Of a stretch of DNA of 64,000 nt, positions 35,701 to 48,300 are shown piece after piece. A program made the position numbers and the translations under genes. The notes below the pieces were generated by a model that was given only the letters and a program-made list of their open reading frames with translations, was not told the origin of the DNA and searched no databases. This DNA is from Serinus canaria (lineage: Eukaryota; Chordata; Aves; Passeriformes; Fringillidae), in contig NC_066326.1 of the NCBI RefSeq assembly GCF_022539315.1, positions 10,928,601 to 10,992,600 of the forward strand. Direction: 5' to 3'. The first letter of the stretch is position 1; every line of letters starts with the position of its first letter.

Positions 35701-38558
35701 TGCTCTGAGGGGGAACATCAGGCATTTACTGAGGATCCCGGGCTTGCCAGTCACACAAGTGCCTCAGGGCTGGGTTTGGCACAGACCACCCTCAGCATGG
35801 GATGTGCATAAGCTCAGCATGGGAGGAGAGGACTTGGTGTTAAAAGTGCACAGGGTGAACCCTGGAAGCTTTTGATGTGACAAAGACAAGGGCTGCCCTG
35901 TGCAGCCCACAGGGAGAATGGCTCACTGCTGTCATTTCAGCGTGAGGCTGACCCTGCAGTCCAGCCAGAGGGAAAAGCTGATTTTTTTTCTTTTATTTTC
36001 CTCTGTATGGGGAACCTGAGTTGTTTATTTGCTAAAAAAATCTGCTCCAGGGTTGACTGTGTCAGCCTGCAGAGAGCTTTGCTGGTGTTGCCATTGCCTG
36101 GTTTTGTTTTTTTTTTTAATGTAAATGAAGACAAGATGCTGACACAAAGGCTGCTGACTTTGTGAGGTCTGGAAAGCCCAGCTTTTCCTGGGGCTCTGTC
36201 TCATGCCATGGTTTACTGTGCTCTGGCAGAGGTTTGCTTGCCTTTGGTCATGAACCTTCCTAAGGTACCACTTGTCCTTTGCCCCTGAGCTGCCATTCCT
36301 TCCCCTCTGCCATTCTTGTCTCTGTGTTTTCTTAGAAGACAAGTGTTTTCCATGCTTGACATCTTGCCCTCCCATCAGCTCCCCCCCAGGCCAAGTAGCT
36401 TTCTTTGCCAAGTTTCCTTTGGAGAGCACATATCATGCAAGCTATCCAAACTCTTAATTGATCTCTTAGGAATTGTTTTTCATCTAAATTCCTGGAATGT
36501 TTCCACCCACTGAAGAGTTTCCTCCAGAGAGAAGGGAAATGAATCCTGTGTCACTCCCCTCCAGGAGTGGTGGCCATGGGAAGGGTGGTTGTTTGGCTTG
36601 TGCCTCTTGGGAGATAGATCTGGGTTCTGCAGTGTTTGCTCATTTGTGGCAGTTCTGCTACATAAGGCAGCTGTTTGGAGAGCAGCAGGGAGGTGAGTGG
36701 CAGCTCCACATCAGCAGCTTCCCCCTCAGAAGGAGAAGGAGCATCCCAGGTGGATAATCTGGGAGAGCATGACCCTGTTTCTGTGTCTGCAAAGGAGACT
36801 TGTGCTCATATATGGAGAGAGGAGCAAATGACTGATCACCATCCCCCCCCCAGGGGCTGGGTGAGCAGGAGTGGTGGGGCAGGTGGCCAGGCTGCAGCAT
36901 GTGTGTGGCACCTGCACAACCCTTCAGCTCCATCTCCCTTTTCCTGTGATGAAGTTCTGCCTGAAGCCAGGCTGGGTGGAGAGGTGTGAGTCCCTGCTCA
37001 CCCCCAGCAGCAGCTCTGCAGTGGGTTGCAGCCCCACATCTCCCTCCTGTGATGCTTAACCAGCAGCAAATGGAAGTGAAGCACTGTGGGTTATGTGCTG
37101 AGCAGATCTGAATTTAAATTCTTTACCACTCCCTGGAGCTGCAGCCTTTGCCTGCTCAGTGCCTGTGCCTGGCCTGGGTGGTGCCAGAAGTCTGACAGAG
37201 GCCTGGTCCCTGCTGCTCTGTGACTGAGTATGGCACCTCTTGTCTTCTGTCCTTGCCAGGGTGGCTGGAAGGACTCCTAAGGAGCTCTCCCCCCACCCTG
37301 ACCCTGCTCTGGCTCCTGCTTTCCCACTTACTGGCTGATCCCCAGCTGGTAGCTGCCCCTAGAGCCAGCCTTGGATAGCACCAGACTGAGGGAGGAGAAA
37401 AGGGCAAAAGCCTCAGGGTTCCTGCAGGGGCAGAGAAGAGGCACAGGCTGAAAACAGCAAGGCCACCTATGGCTGTGACAACTCACCAGCCATCAGTTGG
37501 TGACACTGGGAGAAGTGCACACTTCCAGAAGAGCTCCTTTGTGCTGCTGCTGCTCCCAGCCTTGTGAAGGACTGTCCCCTCCCTCCCAGTCCCTGTCCCA
37601 GCACCATAGTGTGCACCCTCCAGTGACCCTCAAAACTGTGTTGAGCTTAACAAACCACCAAAATATCAGAGGAAAGAGCTGTGGACTTGCCAGAATTGAA
37701 GCAAATGTTGTTACTAATGATGTTCCTTACTAGCATGGTGTGCCTGCTGGCTTGGTGAGAAGCCCCAGCTCTGTTGTCTGTGTTGATGAGCATCAAAGCC
37801 CTTGGCCAGAGCTCCTGACCTGGTGAGCTGGGGTGTGATCAGACACAGAGCCTGCACAGGACTGCAGAAAGAAAATACTCTTCTCTTGATTTAGTGACTT
37901 GAGTCATAAGGAAGATGAAATGAGTTGATGAAGGTTGCAGGTTGGGGCTGGTGCTGCTAATGGCTCTGGCCACAGGGCTGGCATGGGAGCAGACTGTCCT
38001 GTCTGTGCCCTGCTGCAGCAGCTGCCATGGGCTTTGGAGTGTGAGAGGCTGGGGAGCCCTTACAAACAAGGGACTTGTCCTGAATGTGCATGGAGAGGAG
38101 AGCAGGAGGGGACCTTGAGGCTGCTCTTTGGCCCAGCCCCGCTCTCTGGGCAGGGGGGACAGTTCTGTAGCGTGGGACACTCTGACAGCCCCAACCCTGG
38201 CTCTGCATGGACCAGGAGCTCTTACAGCACCTGGGCACTGCCTGGGAGCTGAGAGCATCAAAGCCACTCCCCAGCCTGATCTGCAGCCACAGCTGGGGTC
38301 AAAATGTCGGATTTAATCAGCAGTTACTCCTGGCCACAGTGCAGATGCTTCCTGTTGGAACTGGGTTTAGTTCGGGACCAACATCACATGTTAATGGGCT
38401 TCTAAAAGCTTGGGAACCAGGTGCTGAAGCAGGCTGGGTTTGCCTGATACTGCCTATCCTACAACAGCTCCACACTGTTGTTTAATCTGGGGTGTGGGAA
38501 GCACTTTGTAATGGTCACCAATGACACCCTCAGACACACTCTGTTCAGAAAACATAAC

Positions 38559-38564
38559 TTTATT
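38559..38564 (-). terminator. MGLL: MGLL polyadenylation signal AATAAA
   Basis: Read on the minus strand AATAAA is followed by a GU-rich stretch (GAGTGTGTCTGAGGGTGTC) about 20-35 bases on. This is the most convincing 3' end for MGLL and gives a 3' UTR of about 3.7 kb, comparable to the long UTR of mammalian MGLL. Earlier minus-strand AATAAA at 39568-39573 and 38688-38693 could give shorter forms. Confidence 0.6.
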
Positions 38565-38663
38565 ATTAGTTGCAATATACATTGTATTCCTTTAAGAATC
38601 CTAAACTTGTATATGTTTTTTCCACTGAAAATACATGTGTATGTATATATGTTTTTATATATG

Positions 38664-38681
38664 TATATATATATATATATA
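38664..38681 (+). repeat. (TA)n microsatellite
   Basis: Nine TA units within a longer TATATG-rich stretch starting near 38637, close to the MGLL 3' end. Confidence 0.85.
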
Positions 38682-40855
38682 ATGTATTTTATTGAACTGG
38701 AACACAACAGAACAAGAGAGACAACCTCAGGAATTACTTGTAAAAGGAAATGTGATCCCAATGGGTTTGTGCTGGCAGTGTGCTAAGGTGAGTGGTATAA
38801 AAAGGACGGGCTAAATAGAAAACAGGGTGGGTTAGGCAGTGGGAAATAGCCTCTCAGTGCTACAGGTGGTGAGATATACAGTAGTTCCACGTTGCTATTG
38901 CTCAGTCACGGGTGCCACCTCTTCTCCAAGGCAGACCAGACTCGGGTGCAGCTCTGCACAGCAACATTCGTAAGGCTGGCTGTGCTCCCTGCAAGTGGTA
39001 CCTGCCAGCTGGAAATAGAGTGTAATTACATTTCCCTCAGCAGCTGCTCTGCTCATTGCTAATCTGGTCAGCCAAGGAAGAATTCCTCTGGGGCTTGGTG
39101 AAACCTAACTAGGTCAGTATAAAGGAGCTTACAGGCAGGGGAAGGGATCAGCAACAGCAGAGAGAGCTGAAATGTGCAGATTGCTGTCTCACCTGGCCCA
39201 GGCTGATTTGTTCCTGGCTCCTTCCCTCTGCACTCCTTGCCCTGCCAAGCAGCTCTGGCCCCTCTGCTCAGCAGCCAGCCCGGGGGTCTGTGGGGTCAGC
39301 GCAGGCAGTGTCCAGCTTCTTTTGGATAGGTTTCCCTGTGTTAATGGCCTCAGAAGGTAACTCTTCAGAAAACTGGCTGAGGGTGGCAATACCTGCTGCT
39401 GTGCCATGGCTTTGGGGTCATTTGGCTTTTTTTTTGTTGTTGCTGTTCTTTCTAGGTTTTGTTTGTAAATCTTTTTTTGAAACAGCCTCCCCAGGCCGTG
39501 TGCCACTGCTGAGTTTAGCTATAGACTGAAAGACAAGTCTTCCCCAGATCAATGTAATTGGTTTCCCTTTATTTCTGTTCAGCTGCAGATGTTTCTTGGG
39601 TGAAAGGACACATTTTAGCAAAGGCACTGACAACGGACGTTCCTCTGCCTGAAGCCAGGTTGGAGGGAGCGGACGGGCTCTGACCTTTCTGCTGAAGGGT
39701 CACTTCCCTCTCCCCTCCTGCAAAGTGCTTGTCACTTTGGAAGGGATGTAAAAATTGTGGGCATTGATTTACTCCTCCTGACTTCCTCAAGAAAAGTGCT
39801 TTCAAAAATCCTATCCTTAAATCATCATCTTCCTACTACCCCCGCAGTGTCTGTCACCTCTGGATCACACCCACTCGTTTCCCCTTCCAGCTGAAGAAGC
39901 AGGTGAGATTTATCACTGCTGGAGTGTTTATCTTCTTGCTGTCTTTCTCTAGCAGCGTCTGCCCAGGAGGGAGCTTGCTCAGGCAACAGGAGTTGCCTCA
40001 AGACAGGCTGCTGGAAGATGGAAAGCAGGTGACCTGCTCATTGCTCTTTCCCAGAGTAAGTGTCATCAGAGGTTTCACAGGGGCTGCTGAGAACAGCTGA
40101 TTGCACTGGAATAACATTTCAATTAAAAGCTAACGTTGCTGGGAGAACTACAGCTCTTTCCTCTCTTTAGAGGCAAGAAAATACAAATGCCAAAGTGCCT
40201 GGATCAACCTGTATAAAAGAGCTTCCCTGACTTGGGCCCCTTAGGGCAACTACAAGGATACAACCTGCATCCACACATCTTTCATCTGGGACTGAGTGGG
40301 ACTGAGCCCTGATTCCAGCTGTTATTGCACAGAGGTCCCTTTCCTGAACCCTGCTAGAACTGCTTCCAAAGGGAGAAGAGGTGGGTGACCCCCTGGCTGT
40401 CGAAGGAGGGATCCAGCCCTGGGGACAGCAGCTCAAGGCACAGTGGTTGGTGCTTCTTGCTGCTGCCAGGGAAGGCAGTAAGGGCTGGTTTGTCACTGGG
40501 GGAGATGCCCCACTCTCTCATAGTGCAACATTTGCATTCTCTTCTTGCAAAAGCAGAGGGAGAGGTGCAGGTTAAACCCCTTTCCTTTGGATAGTGACAA
40601 GAAGTATATTCATGCTGAGGGCTGGATCAATTGTCCTGCACAGCCACTCTGTCATCACTGTGCAGCTTTTACTGTGCCAGTACAATGTCTCTGCTCTCAT
40701 CCAGGGTCTAAACTCTCTCCTCTCACCCTGCTGCTAGCAGAGACTCAGGCAGCTCAAGAATTTGCCTCACCTGCACCACAGGCCCTGTCCACAGGCTCCT
40801 CCACAGCAGCTAGTTCAGCAGGGTCTGTGGCTGCCCAGTACACAAGGTAGAGGTG

Positions 40856-40971
40856 GGATGGATGGATGGATGGATGGATGGATGGATGGATGGATGGATG
40901 GATGGATGGATGGATGGATGGATGGATGGATGGATGGATGGATGGATGGATGGATGGATGGATGGATGGAT
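40856..40971 (+). repeat. (GGAT)29 perfect tetranucleotide microsatellite
   Basis: 29 uninterrupted GGAT units, 116 bases. In the MGLL transcript this becomes (AUCC)29 in the 3' UTR. Long open frames of WMDG or HPSI repeats over it are artefacts. Confidence 0.97.
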
Positions 40972-41459
40972 GATCACACTCCACACTCTGCCTTCAGTCC
41001 CCACATGTCCTGAAGGGCTGAGCTCAGCCCTACAGTGATCTACCCCAGTGCTGACTGGGAGGAGACTGGGATGGGCTTGGACAGGATCTCTGCTCATGCT
41101 GTGGGTCTCCTGCTAAACCAGTGGACCATGAGGACACCCACTGCTACTCCCCACCCACCAGATGCTCTGCACTTCTCTCTAGCATTATTTTCAGGACATT
41201 TTCCAACTGATGAGGGAAAACAACAGATTATGACTGTAAAGTTATGGTGAAAGGACCGGATCCTGGTAGGACAACATTGTTCCTTGCCAAGAGAAGGAAT
41301 GATTAACTCCTTCTTTACTCTCCTCCCATTTCTCTCCCAGCTTCTAGCCACCTCTATATCATATATTATATTACTATATTCTCTTATAACTTTGACTTTG
41401 CTTTTTCATTTTCAGTAGCACAAGTGATTAATCCCAAAAGGAAATAAGAAAGGAAAATT

Positions 41460-41483
41460 AAAAAAAAAAAAAAAAAAAAAAAA
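41460..41483 (+). repeat. poly(A) run, 24 bases
   Basis: A24, which is U24 in the MGLL 3' UTR. The surroundings are A-rich, with no retroelement recognised. Confidence 0.85.
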
Positions 41484-42269
41484 GGAAGAGGGGAAGGAAA
41501 AAAACCCTGTCCCTAGGGATATTTACAGAATAGTTCATCTTGCAGAGGAGATGGAGTTTGACATGGGGAAAAGCAGGGGAATTGAATGTGCTAAGTGGGT
41601 TTGATTCCACATTCCTGTTCTTCCCTCTGGGATCCTGCTTGGATGATGAAAATCAAAGCACTGTTCAACATGCTTTCCCCAAGTGCAAACTCACAGAGGC
41701 TGTGCAGGGTGGTGGGGGAGGCATCTCTATCCCCTGGCCTGGTCTGCTTAAAAAGGTAGTATCCAAAGGGGTCTGATCTTGAAAATCAGCCTTTCACCTT
41801 CAGGGAGCTGTCAGCTCCATCTTTAGCCTCTCCTCATCACCCAGCACCTTTGTTAGTGCTCTCCTCTCAAGGACCAGGGTTTTTAAGGTGCTGGATGGTG
41901 GGGACAAGGGACGCACCTGGCATCAAAACCATGAAGTGGAAGATACAGATTTCTTATACATACCAATAATTATTGCAGTAGAAACACACCCCAGTCACCA
42001 CAGCGAAAGCAGAGAAGGGGAAGCCGCTGAGAAAGTTTGGTGGGTGAGGGGCATCCCACAGCTATCAACTCTTCTCCAGATTGGGGCAGTGGCCATTTAC
42101 ATCAGTAAATAATGCCCCACCCTGTGCCTCTCCCCCCACCCTCCCTTAAGCTGTGTGTGATAAAATATTCCAAGAATCCCTCCATGTTAGATCTCTTCCC
42201 AAGAGATTTCTAGTAAGAAAAACATCTATTCCTAGAAAACCCCAGTAAGAGCTGCAAATGCAATTGCTC

Positions 42270-42395
42270 TTAAGTATGGCTGGTTTCCCCAGCTGCTGAG
42301 ACCTTCTGGCCAATCCATGTCAGTATTTCTGTGAAGACAGAGGTAGACACCTCAGGCAGCTCTTTGTGGAGGGCATGATAGGCTTCCTCATACAC
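42270..42395 (-). CDS. MGLL: MGLL last coding exon
   Basis: Residues 263-303 (human numbering), [20 protein letters not shown]...SHT, stop TAA at 42272-42270. It contains catalytic His269. It has no internal ATG, so simple ORF searches miss it. Acceptor ttgcag. The last dozen residues differ from human, as expected for a free C-terminus. Confidence 0.96.
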   Translation of the reverse strand: MYEEAYHALHKELPEVSTSVFTEILTWIGQKVSAAGETSHT

Positions 42396-45300
42396 CTGCA
42401 ACCAGGGAGAAGTACAGATTAGCACAGAAAAAGTAAATCTGCACGAACAAAACAGCCTTCAGTCCCCTCTCATCAACACCCACAGGTCCAACACCTCCTG
42501 CCCACAACTTGTCAGGTTTTTTCCAAGATGTAGCAGGTTATGAAATCAAGGAGTGCCACTGGTGGTGCTGGCCCTCAACAAGCAGGAAGGTGTTGGCATT
42601 GCTGCCTGCCTGACTTCTGTGGGTACCAGAGCACCCCGCTGCCCTTTAGGAACATACTGCATGTCCCAGTCCCATTCCACTAAGGAGGAGGAAATACTTA
42701 TCACGCCCTTGGAATGTAAAGGACAATGGGGGATGTTCCCATCATGCCTTGTGCAATTTTACTCCTTTTATGCTTAGACTATCCAGTTATTTTTCTGATG
42801 ACAAAAGCTTTCCCTTGGTCTCCCTCCCTTCTCTTTCAGGTTTATTCATGTGCTAACAATTGGTTAATCAGCTGTGGTTCTCTTGAAATGAGCAGATGTG
42901 AAGTGGCTTTTGTTGTCCAGCATTTTGGAAAGACCTTCCTGCACCTTTACATGCTGGGACATGAGGTAAGGCTGGTGCTCACACACTTGGCATTGTTCAG
43001 AAGAGCTTTTTGGGTCAACGCTCTACCTGCTTATGAGACTTGCTCTACTTCTACACCAAGCTGCTTCACATCCAAGACACCGTCCAGGCATGCAGCCACC
43101 ATCCCCTGCCCCCAGCCTGGCTGTAGCTGGTGAAAGGCCACCACACTGAGCCCAGGGAGGGCTGGGCTTGGACTTCCTCCTGGTGAAAGGGGCTGTACCT
43201 GCCCAGCCTCCCTCTCCACCAGCTCTGTTTGCCTCCAGCTCCCTGGAGGCCAGCAGGCTCCCACCCCTCACTGCCACCCATGCTCAGGCCAGCTCTGACA
43301 GCACAACCTCCCAGCCATGCAGCAAGCAAGGTGACCTTGAGCGTTTTGTCCTGGCTCTGCACGGTGTCCATCAGCAGGTAGGAGCCCCTGATGTCGCAGA
43401 GCTTGTCGGAGGAGCCGTGTAGCACCAGGATGGGCAGGGTCAGCTTGGGCAGGGCTCGCTCGATTCTGGCGATGGCGTTCATCAGCTGGATGACAAAGGA
43501 CACCTTCATGCCACCGTGGTACACCAAGGGATCAGATGTGTAAGACTCCATCTGGCAGGAGAAAGAGGTGATTTAACATTAGCAATGTTTCATGCATAAA
43601 AAGCAGGTTAGCCTGGCAATGGAGAGTCTTCCCTTGGCTTGCACAGTCATTCCCTACTCTCTCAGGACATCTGGCCATCAGAGTCAAGGTCGAGGTACTG
43701 TGGTTTACCAGCACTGCTCACACACCCTGACAGGCTCTTTGCTGCATGTTTCTCTCTTACATCACTCGAAAATATTCAAGCCAGAGCTCTTTGACAGGAG
43801 ATCCTGCAGGGAAACAACCAGTGCTGGATAAAGACCATTCCCACAGGGGCTCCTGCCTGCATTTTTCTCCTCTGCTGTGCCCTTCTGTCATTCCAATGTG
43901 ATGTTTCTTCTACAGAGGGTTCTTCAGACTGAGTTATTTGAAAGCTGATGTTCTCCAGGCCAGTGTCCTCTCTGCTGAGGACTCAAATGTTCTCTTTCCC
44001 TGTCTGGGGGTGGTGACCATGACCTACACCTCCAGACAACTGACAGAGGTGACTGCAAAGCCAAGGGCTCATCTCTGGCTGCAAAGTGTGACAGACAAGT
44101 CAGCAAATGATGGTATTAGGTGGTAGGCAAAAAAAAGTAGTCAACAACTTGCTCAGCCAGATTGTGAGGGGATAAAAATGCTCAAGAGCTGGTACAGAAA
44201 GTTGCTAGGAAGGAGTAGTTACTGCAGCAGGCAAATCTACAGTAAATATTTGTATACTGTATGTGGAGACGGCCCACACAGACCCCACTATTGCAATATT
44301 TGCCAGAATGCTTTGATTATGGGCTGGTCTCTGGCACAGCCTCCACTTTCTCCCAACCCTGGCAGATGTTTATAGAAATGATGGTTATTTATAGGTTAGC
44401 TGAAAACAGTCTCCTCCTCTCCTCACAGGCGGTGGGGTCTGTTCAAATTCTACCTTGAAGGCACTAACTTGAGCTCCTTTTGCTTCTGCCTGTGCCTGCC
44501 CTGGGGGGACCATGGGTAGGAGGTGACCCAACAGGCCACCCAAGGACACGTAGCCATGTGTAGGTGTAGCACAGGCAGGCACTGTAGGACAGAAAGGTTT
44601 TGGGGTGGATTCTGTCTTTAATTCCCTGTGAGATGAGATTCTCAGGGTGGCAGAACATGGTGGGGCTTTCCCACCTGGATGCATTCTCTTTGCAGAGGGT
44701 TTGGAGGCAGTTTCTCTGTTGTCATCTCAAATGTGCTGGAGCACAAAGCACTGGAAATGGAGGTGGCAGTGAGGCACACTGATACTCCCAAGTCTTTCCC
44801 CATCACTTTCTTACTTCTGGTCCCCACCATCTCCCACTGCCTGAATTCATGGTTCCTATCCCTACATGCAGCAAGAGAAAGATGTGGGGGGAAAGTTGGG
44901 ACTATTAGTGGCTGATACCACTCAGACCCAGCCCACAGTACTGAGGATGGTCCAGCGAGGGACAGCTGTGCAGCCTCTCCACTCTGTGCTGGAGTTGGAC
45001 TGAAAAAATTAAAGTTGTCATAAAACTCACTTAGGGATCCTTGGAAGTGGTGGATGTTTCTAGGATTTGATTAAGGCTATTGTTGTATTTTGGTCTCTGT
45101 GCAAGATTATGTCTGCTCTGAAGTGAGGGGTAATTTTTGGCAGGGAGACAAAGATAATCATCACAGCTCATCATATTAGGATATTACACACAGTGTCTCC
45201 CTTTCAAAGAAGTATGTGCTTGCTGAAGGTCTGGAAAACTGCTTTTAAGAGGCAACTGCAAAGATGAGATTGTGGTTAAGACATTGAGACATGGTAAACA

Positions 45301-48300
45301 GCCTCTGCTCCTGCTAATGGCCCTGGGAAGCAGAGACTGAACAGCTCACAGTCCTTTTGGCTCTGCATGGACCAGCCCAGTGCCCAACCAGCTTGGTGGT
45401 GCAGAAATCTCCATCTGCATCTTTCATCCCCTGCACTGTTCAGCTGTACCTTCCCTGCTCTCCAAAGTCTTTCAAACAGGGCAAGAAGCCGCCTGTGTTT
45501 AGAAGAAATTGTTCTTTTGTGAATGTGCTCGTGGAAGAAGTTCAGCTTTGACTTTCAGAACACCAAGCACCTGGTGGGGTGCAGCTCACTCTCCTGTTGG
45601 CAGCTGGGCCCACCCTGGTATGCTCAGCCAAACGTGGGGACTTTCATCTTTCAGCTTTTTGAGCAAAACCCCTGTGTTGCATTGGCTACTTAGCAACTGG
45701 CTTCAGCCTCATCTGGACCTATGTCACAGTGCTGTGCTAAAGCAACAGAGTTTTGGAATGGTTTTATTATTTTTTAGTTTGGTGGGTTTGTTTGGTTGGA
45801 TTTTTAAATTGAATGCAATAAATAAGAGATTTTGCAGCAGGGATTCATGAAGGATGGGTGGATGGATTGACAGAAGGTCCCTTCCCATGGAGTAAAGAGT
45901 GTTGATGAACTCATGTGAGCTGGCCCTTGCCCCAGCCCCATAAATGCTACAAGAATGACCTGAAGAGTTTCTTTCTTTCTCTTGTTGTCTGAAAGAATGG
46001 GGACTTTTTAGCTACTGAGCAGCCAAGAAATATTTTTGTGTGGATGATGGCAGGAGAAAAAAAAAAAGACCAAATCCAGTCCCAACCCAACATGATCAGG
46101 AATGGAGGGGCAGTATCCTGTTTGTAGTCAATGAACAGGAATCCTTGTCAGAGTTAATGCTCAGTGGATGGGGTGAGTGCCAAGCAGCAGCTCTCTGGGG
46201 AAGGAGGAAATACAGGGAATGGGCTTTATGTTTTGCAGGCTACAATCTGAAAACCCTGCAAGCCCAAAACTGTTGTTGCTGCACCAGGCTCTGAGATAGG
46301 GGGCAAGAACAGAAGGTGATCCCAGGAGAGTCTGTGACTGCTTCCAGACACTGCCAGGCAAAGGCTCTCCAGGGTCTCTCACAACAGCTGTTTTTATCTC
46401 CATGTGATTCCAAGACAGAAGCAACCATCAGGCTGCTGCATCACATTGACCTGTTTAGAGCTCTGCATCTCCTCCTGCAGCCTCATCCTACGTGGACTTG
46501 GCAGAAACAAGGCTTGAGTCAGGGGGACCATTCCACTGAGTCAACTGCAGCTAAAAAAGATTACAGGGGTAAAGAGGCTCCTGTCACTGTGATGTCATTC
46601 CTCTTTGGAATAACAGGACTGGTTTTTAAGGTTGTTTCTTGCTCTCTTTTTTCTCTCTTGTGTTCGGTACAGCAAACATCAAACAAACATCTCTATATCA
46701 TTTCATATTTCAGTCCCCATAGCCTGAAGACAGCTTTCTGGGAACACAAACTCATTAGGAAATTCTTGGATGTTGTCCCAAAAATATTTCTAGTGAATAG
46801 AAAGCTGGTCTGGCAGGAGAGTCTGTGTAACATATAAATAATGGATGTTTCCAGCACATTGTGTGCTTTAAATCTGAGCATCTTGAATCCAAAAGGAGGG
46901 GGGAGTGTGCTTAGAGGCAGGCAGAGGACCAAAATGCTGTCTTGTCTTCAGTAAGTGCCTGGACCCTCAAATCCTGGTGTTTGAAGGGGGTCAGGGAAAT
47001 GCTTTACATCACTACCCCCAGCTGCTATGTCAGCTGTGTGCTCTCACTGTGTAGGTGAGAAGGCAGCACAGCACACAGGGTGTCTAATTTGGAGAATATC
47101 TCACTTATGGGCAGGCTCTAATGAAGCAGAGCTACACCTTTATCCACTGCAAAAGGCTCTCCCTTGCTCCATGGAAAGGGAAAGGCAGAGCAAAACAATG
47201 CTCCAAGGAACCTTCAGAGACTTGAAGCATCACAGAACAGACAAAGCAGCAGCAAATACGTGGTTAGAAAGACAACACAACAGCAATTATTATAAAGTAT
47301 GTCCAGTGGTTGCTGTGGTGACTCCTAACATCACCACAACATGGAAGTGCTCAGTTAATACTTTGTGCCAATTTCAGGAGCTCCCTGACACTTCCCTAAA
47401 TGTGTTATTATTCAGGATGTCCCTACATCATCACTTTCCTCTTACAAAGCTATTGAGTCCAGCAGTTGCATTTTCCAGCAGAAGATCCAGCTCATGGAGG
47501 TGTATTTAAAACATCCTTTAATGTTTTAAATTTAAAACATCCTTTAAATGCAGCTGCAGCAGAGTTCAGGTGCCACATAACAAATCAGTGCAGAAGCAGG
47601 TAAAGACCCACAGGTCACAGACATGCTCACTCTTCGGGTAGGGAATAAAGCCCTCCAATTCCTCTCCTCCTCCAGAGCACTGATTGCCTTTATCCTCTAA
47701 ATACAAATGTAGATGTGAAAACTTTCCTCTGCGTCATTTTAGAGAATTGATTGTCTAATTTAAACCTTTTATTTGAATTAAAGACAACGAGTTATGGCAG
47801 CTGAATGCAATTAAGAACAGGTTTCTCAGCTAGATTGGAGTCAGCCTTCTTCCCAGGCATATATTCTGTGCAGCCTCAGCTGGTACTTTGGAGCATATGT
47901 CACATGGTGCAGCAGCGGATGCACATGATCTCACTCCACACTAGTCCTGTCTTTTCCTCAGCTCCTTGGATCTTTCCACCTCCAACACAGTGAAATCTTA
48001 TGCTCTATTCAAGGATAAGTGAACTGAAAGTCATTGGAACAAAAACCCCTCTGGCAGTGCCAAGAAACAACCCTGAGCCTTGAGGCTATTCTGGGAAACT
48101 CTTTGCTTTCCAGTTTTCTGAATAGGTGAGCCAAAGATGTGGGATTTGCTGAGGCCAAGTGCACTGCACTCACACAGGTGTTGGCACTGTCTTTGCCCCT
48201 GATCCTTTCAGCTTCAATTCCAATGCTGGTCAAGCTGCCTCCCCAGACAAAGGCAATTTATTAATTCCTAGTTAAAGTATGAACCATTGCATGAACAGCA

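Larger units (their letters stand above)
30151..38535. other. convergent intergenic region between ABTB1 and MGLL
   Basis: ABTB1 (+) and MGLL (-) run tail to tail and this 8.4 kb separates them. No spliced or conserved coding frame was recognised on either strand. It contains possible distal ABTB1 poly(A) signals (32776, 32938) and a C12 run (32622-32633). Parts near 37.1-38.3 kb are moderately GC-rich, without a clear CpG island. Confidence 0.65.
38540..42269 (-). other. MGLL: MGLL 3' UTR
   Basis: Continuous sequence from the MGLL stop codon to the last good poly(A) signal. It contains a (TA)n stretch near 38664-38681, the (GGAT)29 microsatellite at 40856-40971 and an A24 run at 41460-41483 (U24 in the transcript). 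No coding frame with recognisable content was seen. Extent is inferred from signal position and by analogy with the mammalian UTR. Confidence 0.6.

Noticed and set aside
40754..41097. Open frames encoding WMDG or HPSI repeats on both strands
   Set aside because: They are translations of the (GGAT)29 microsatellite in the MGLL 3' UTR.
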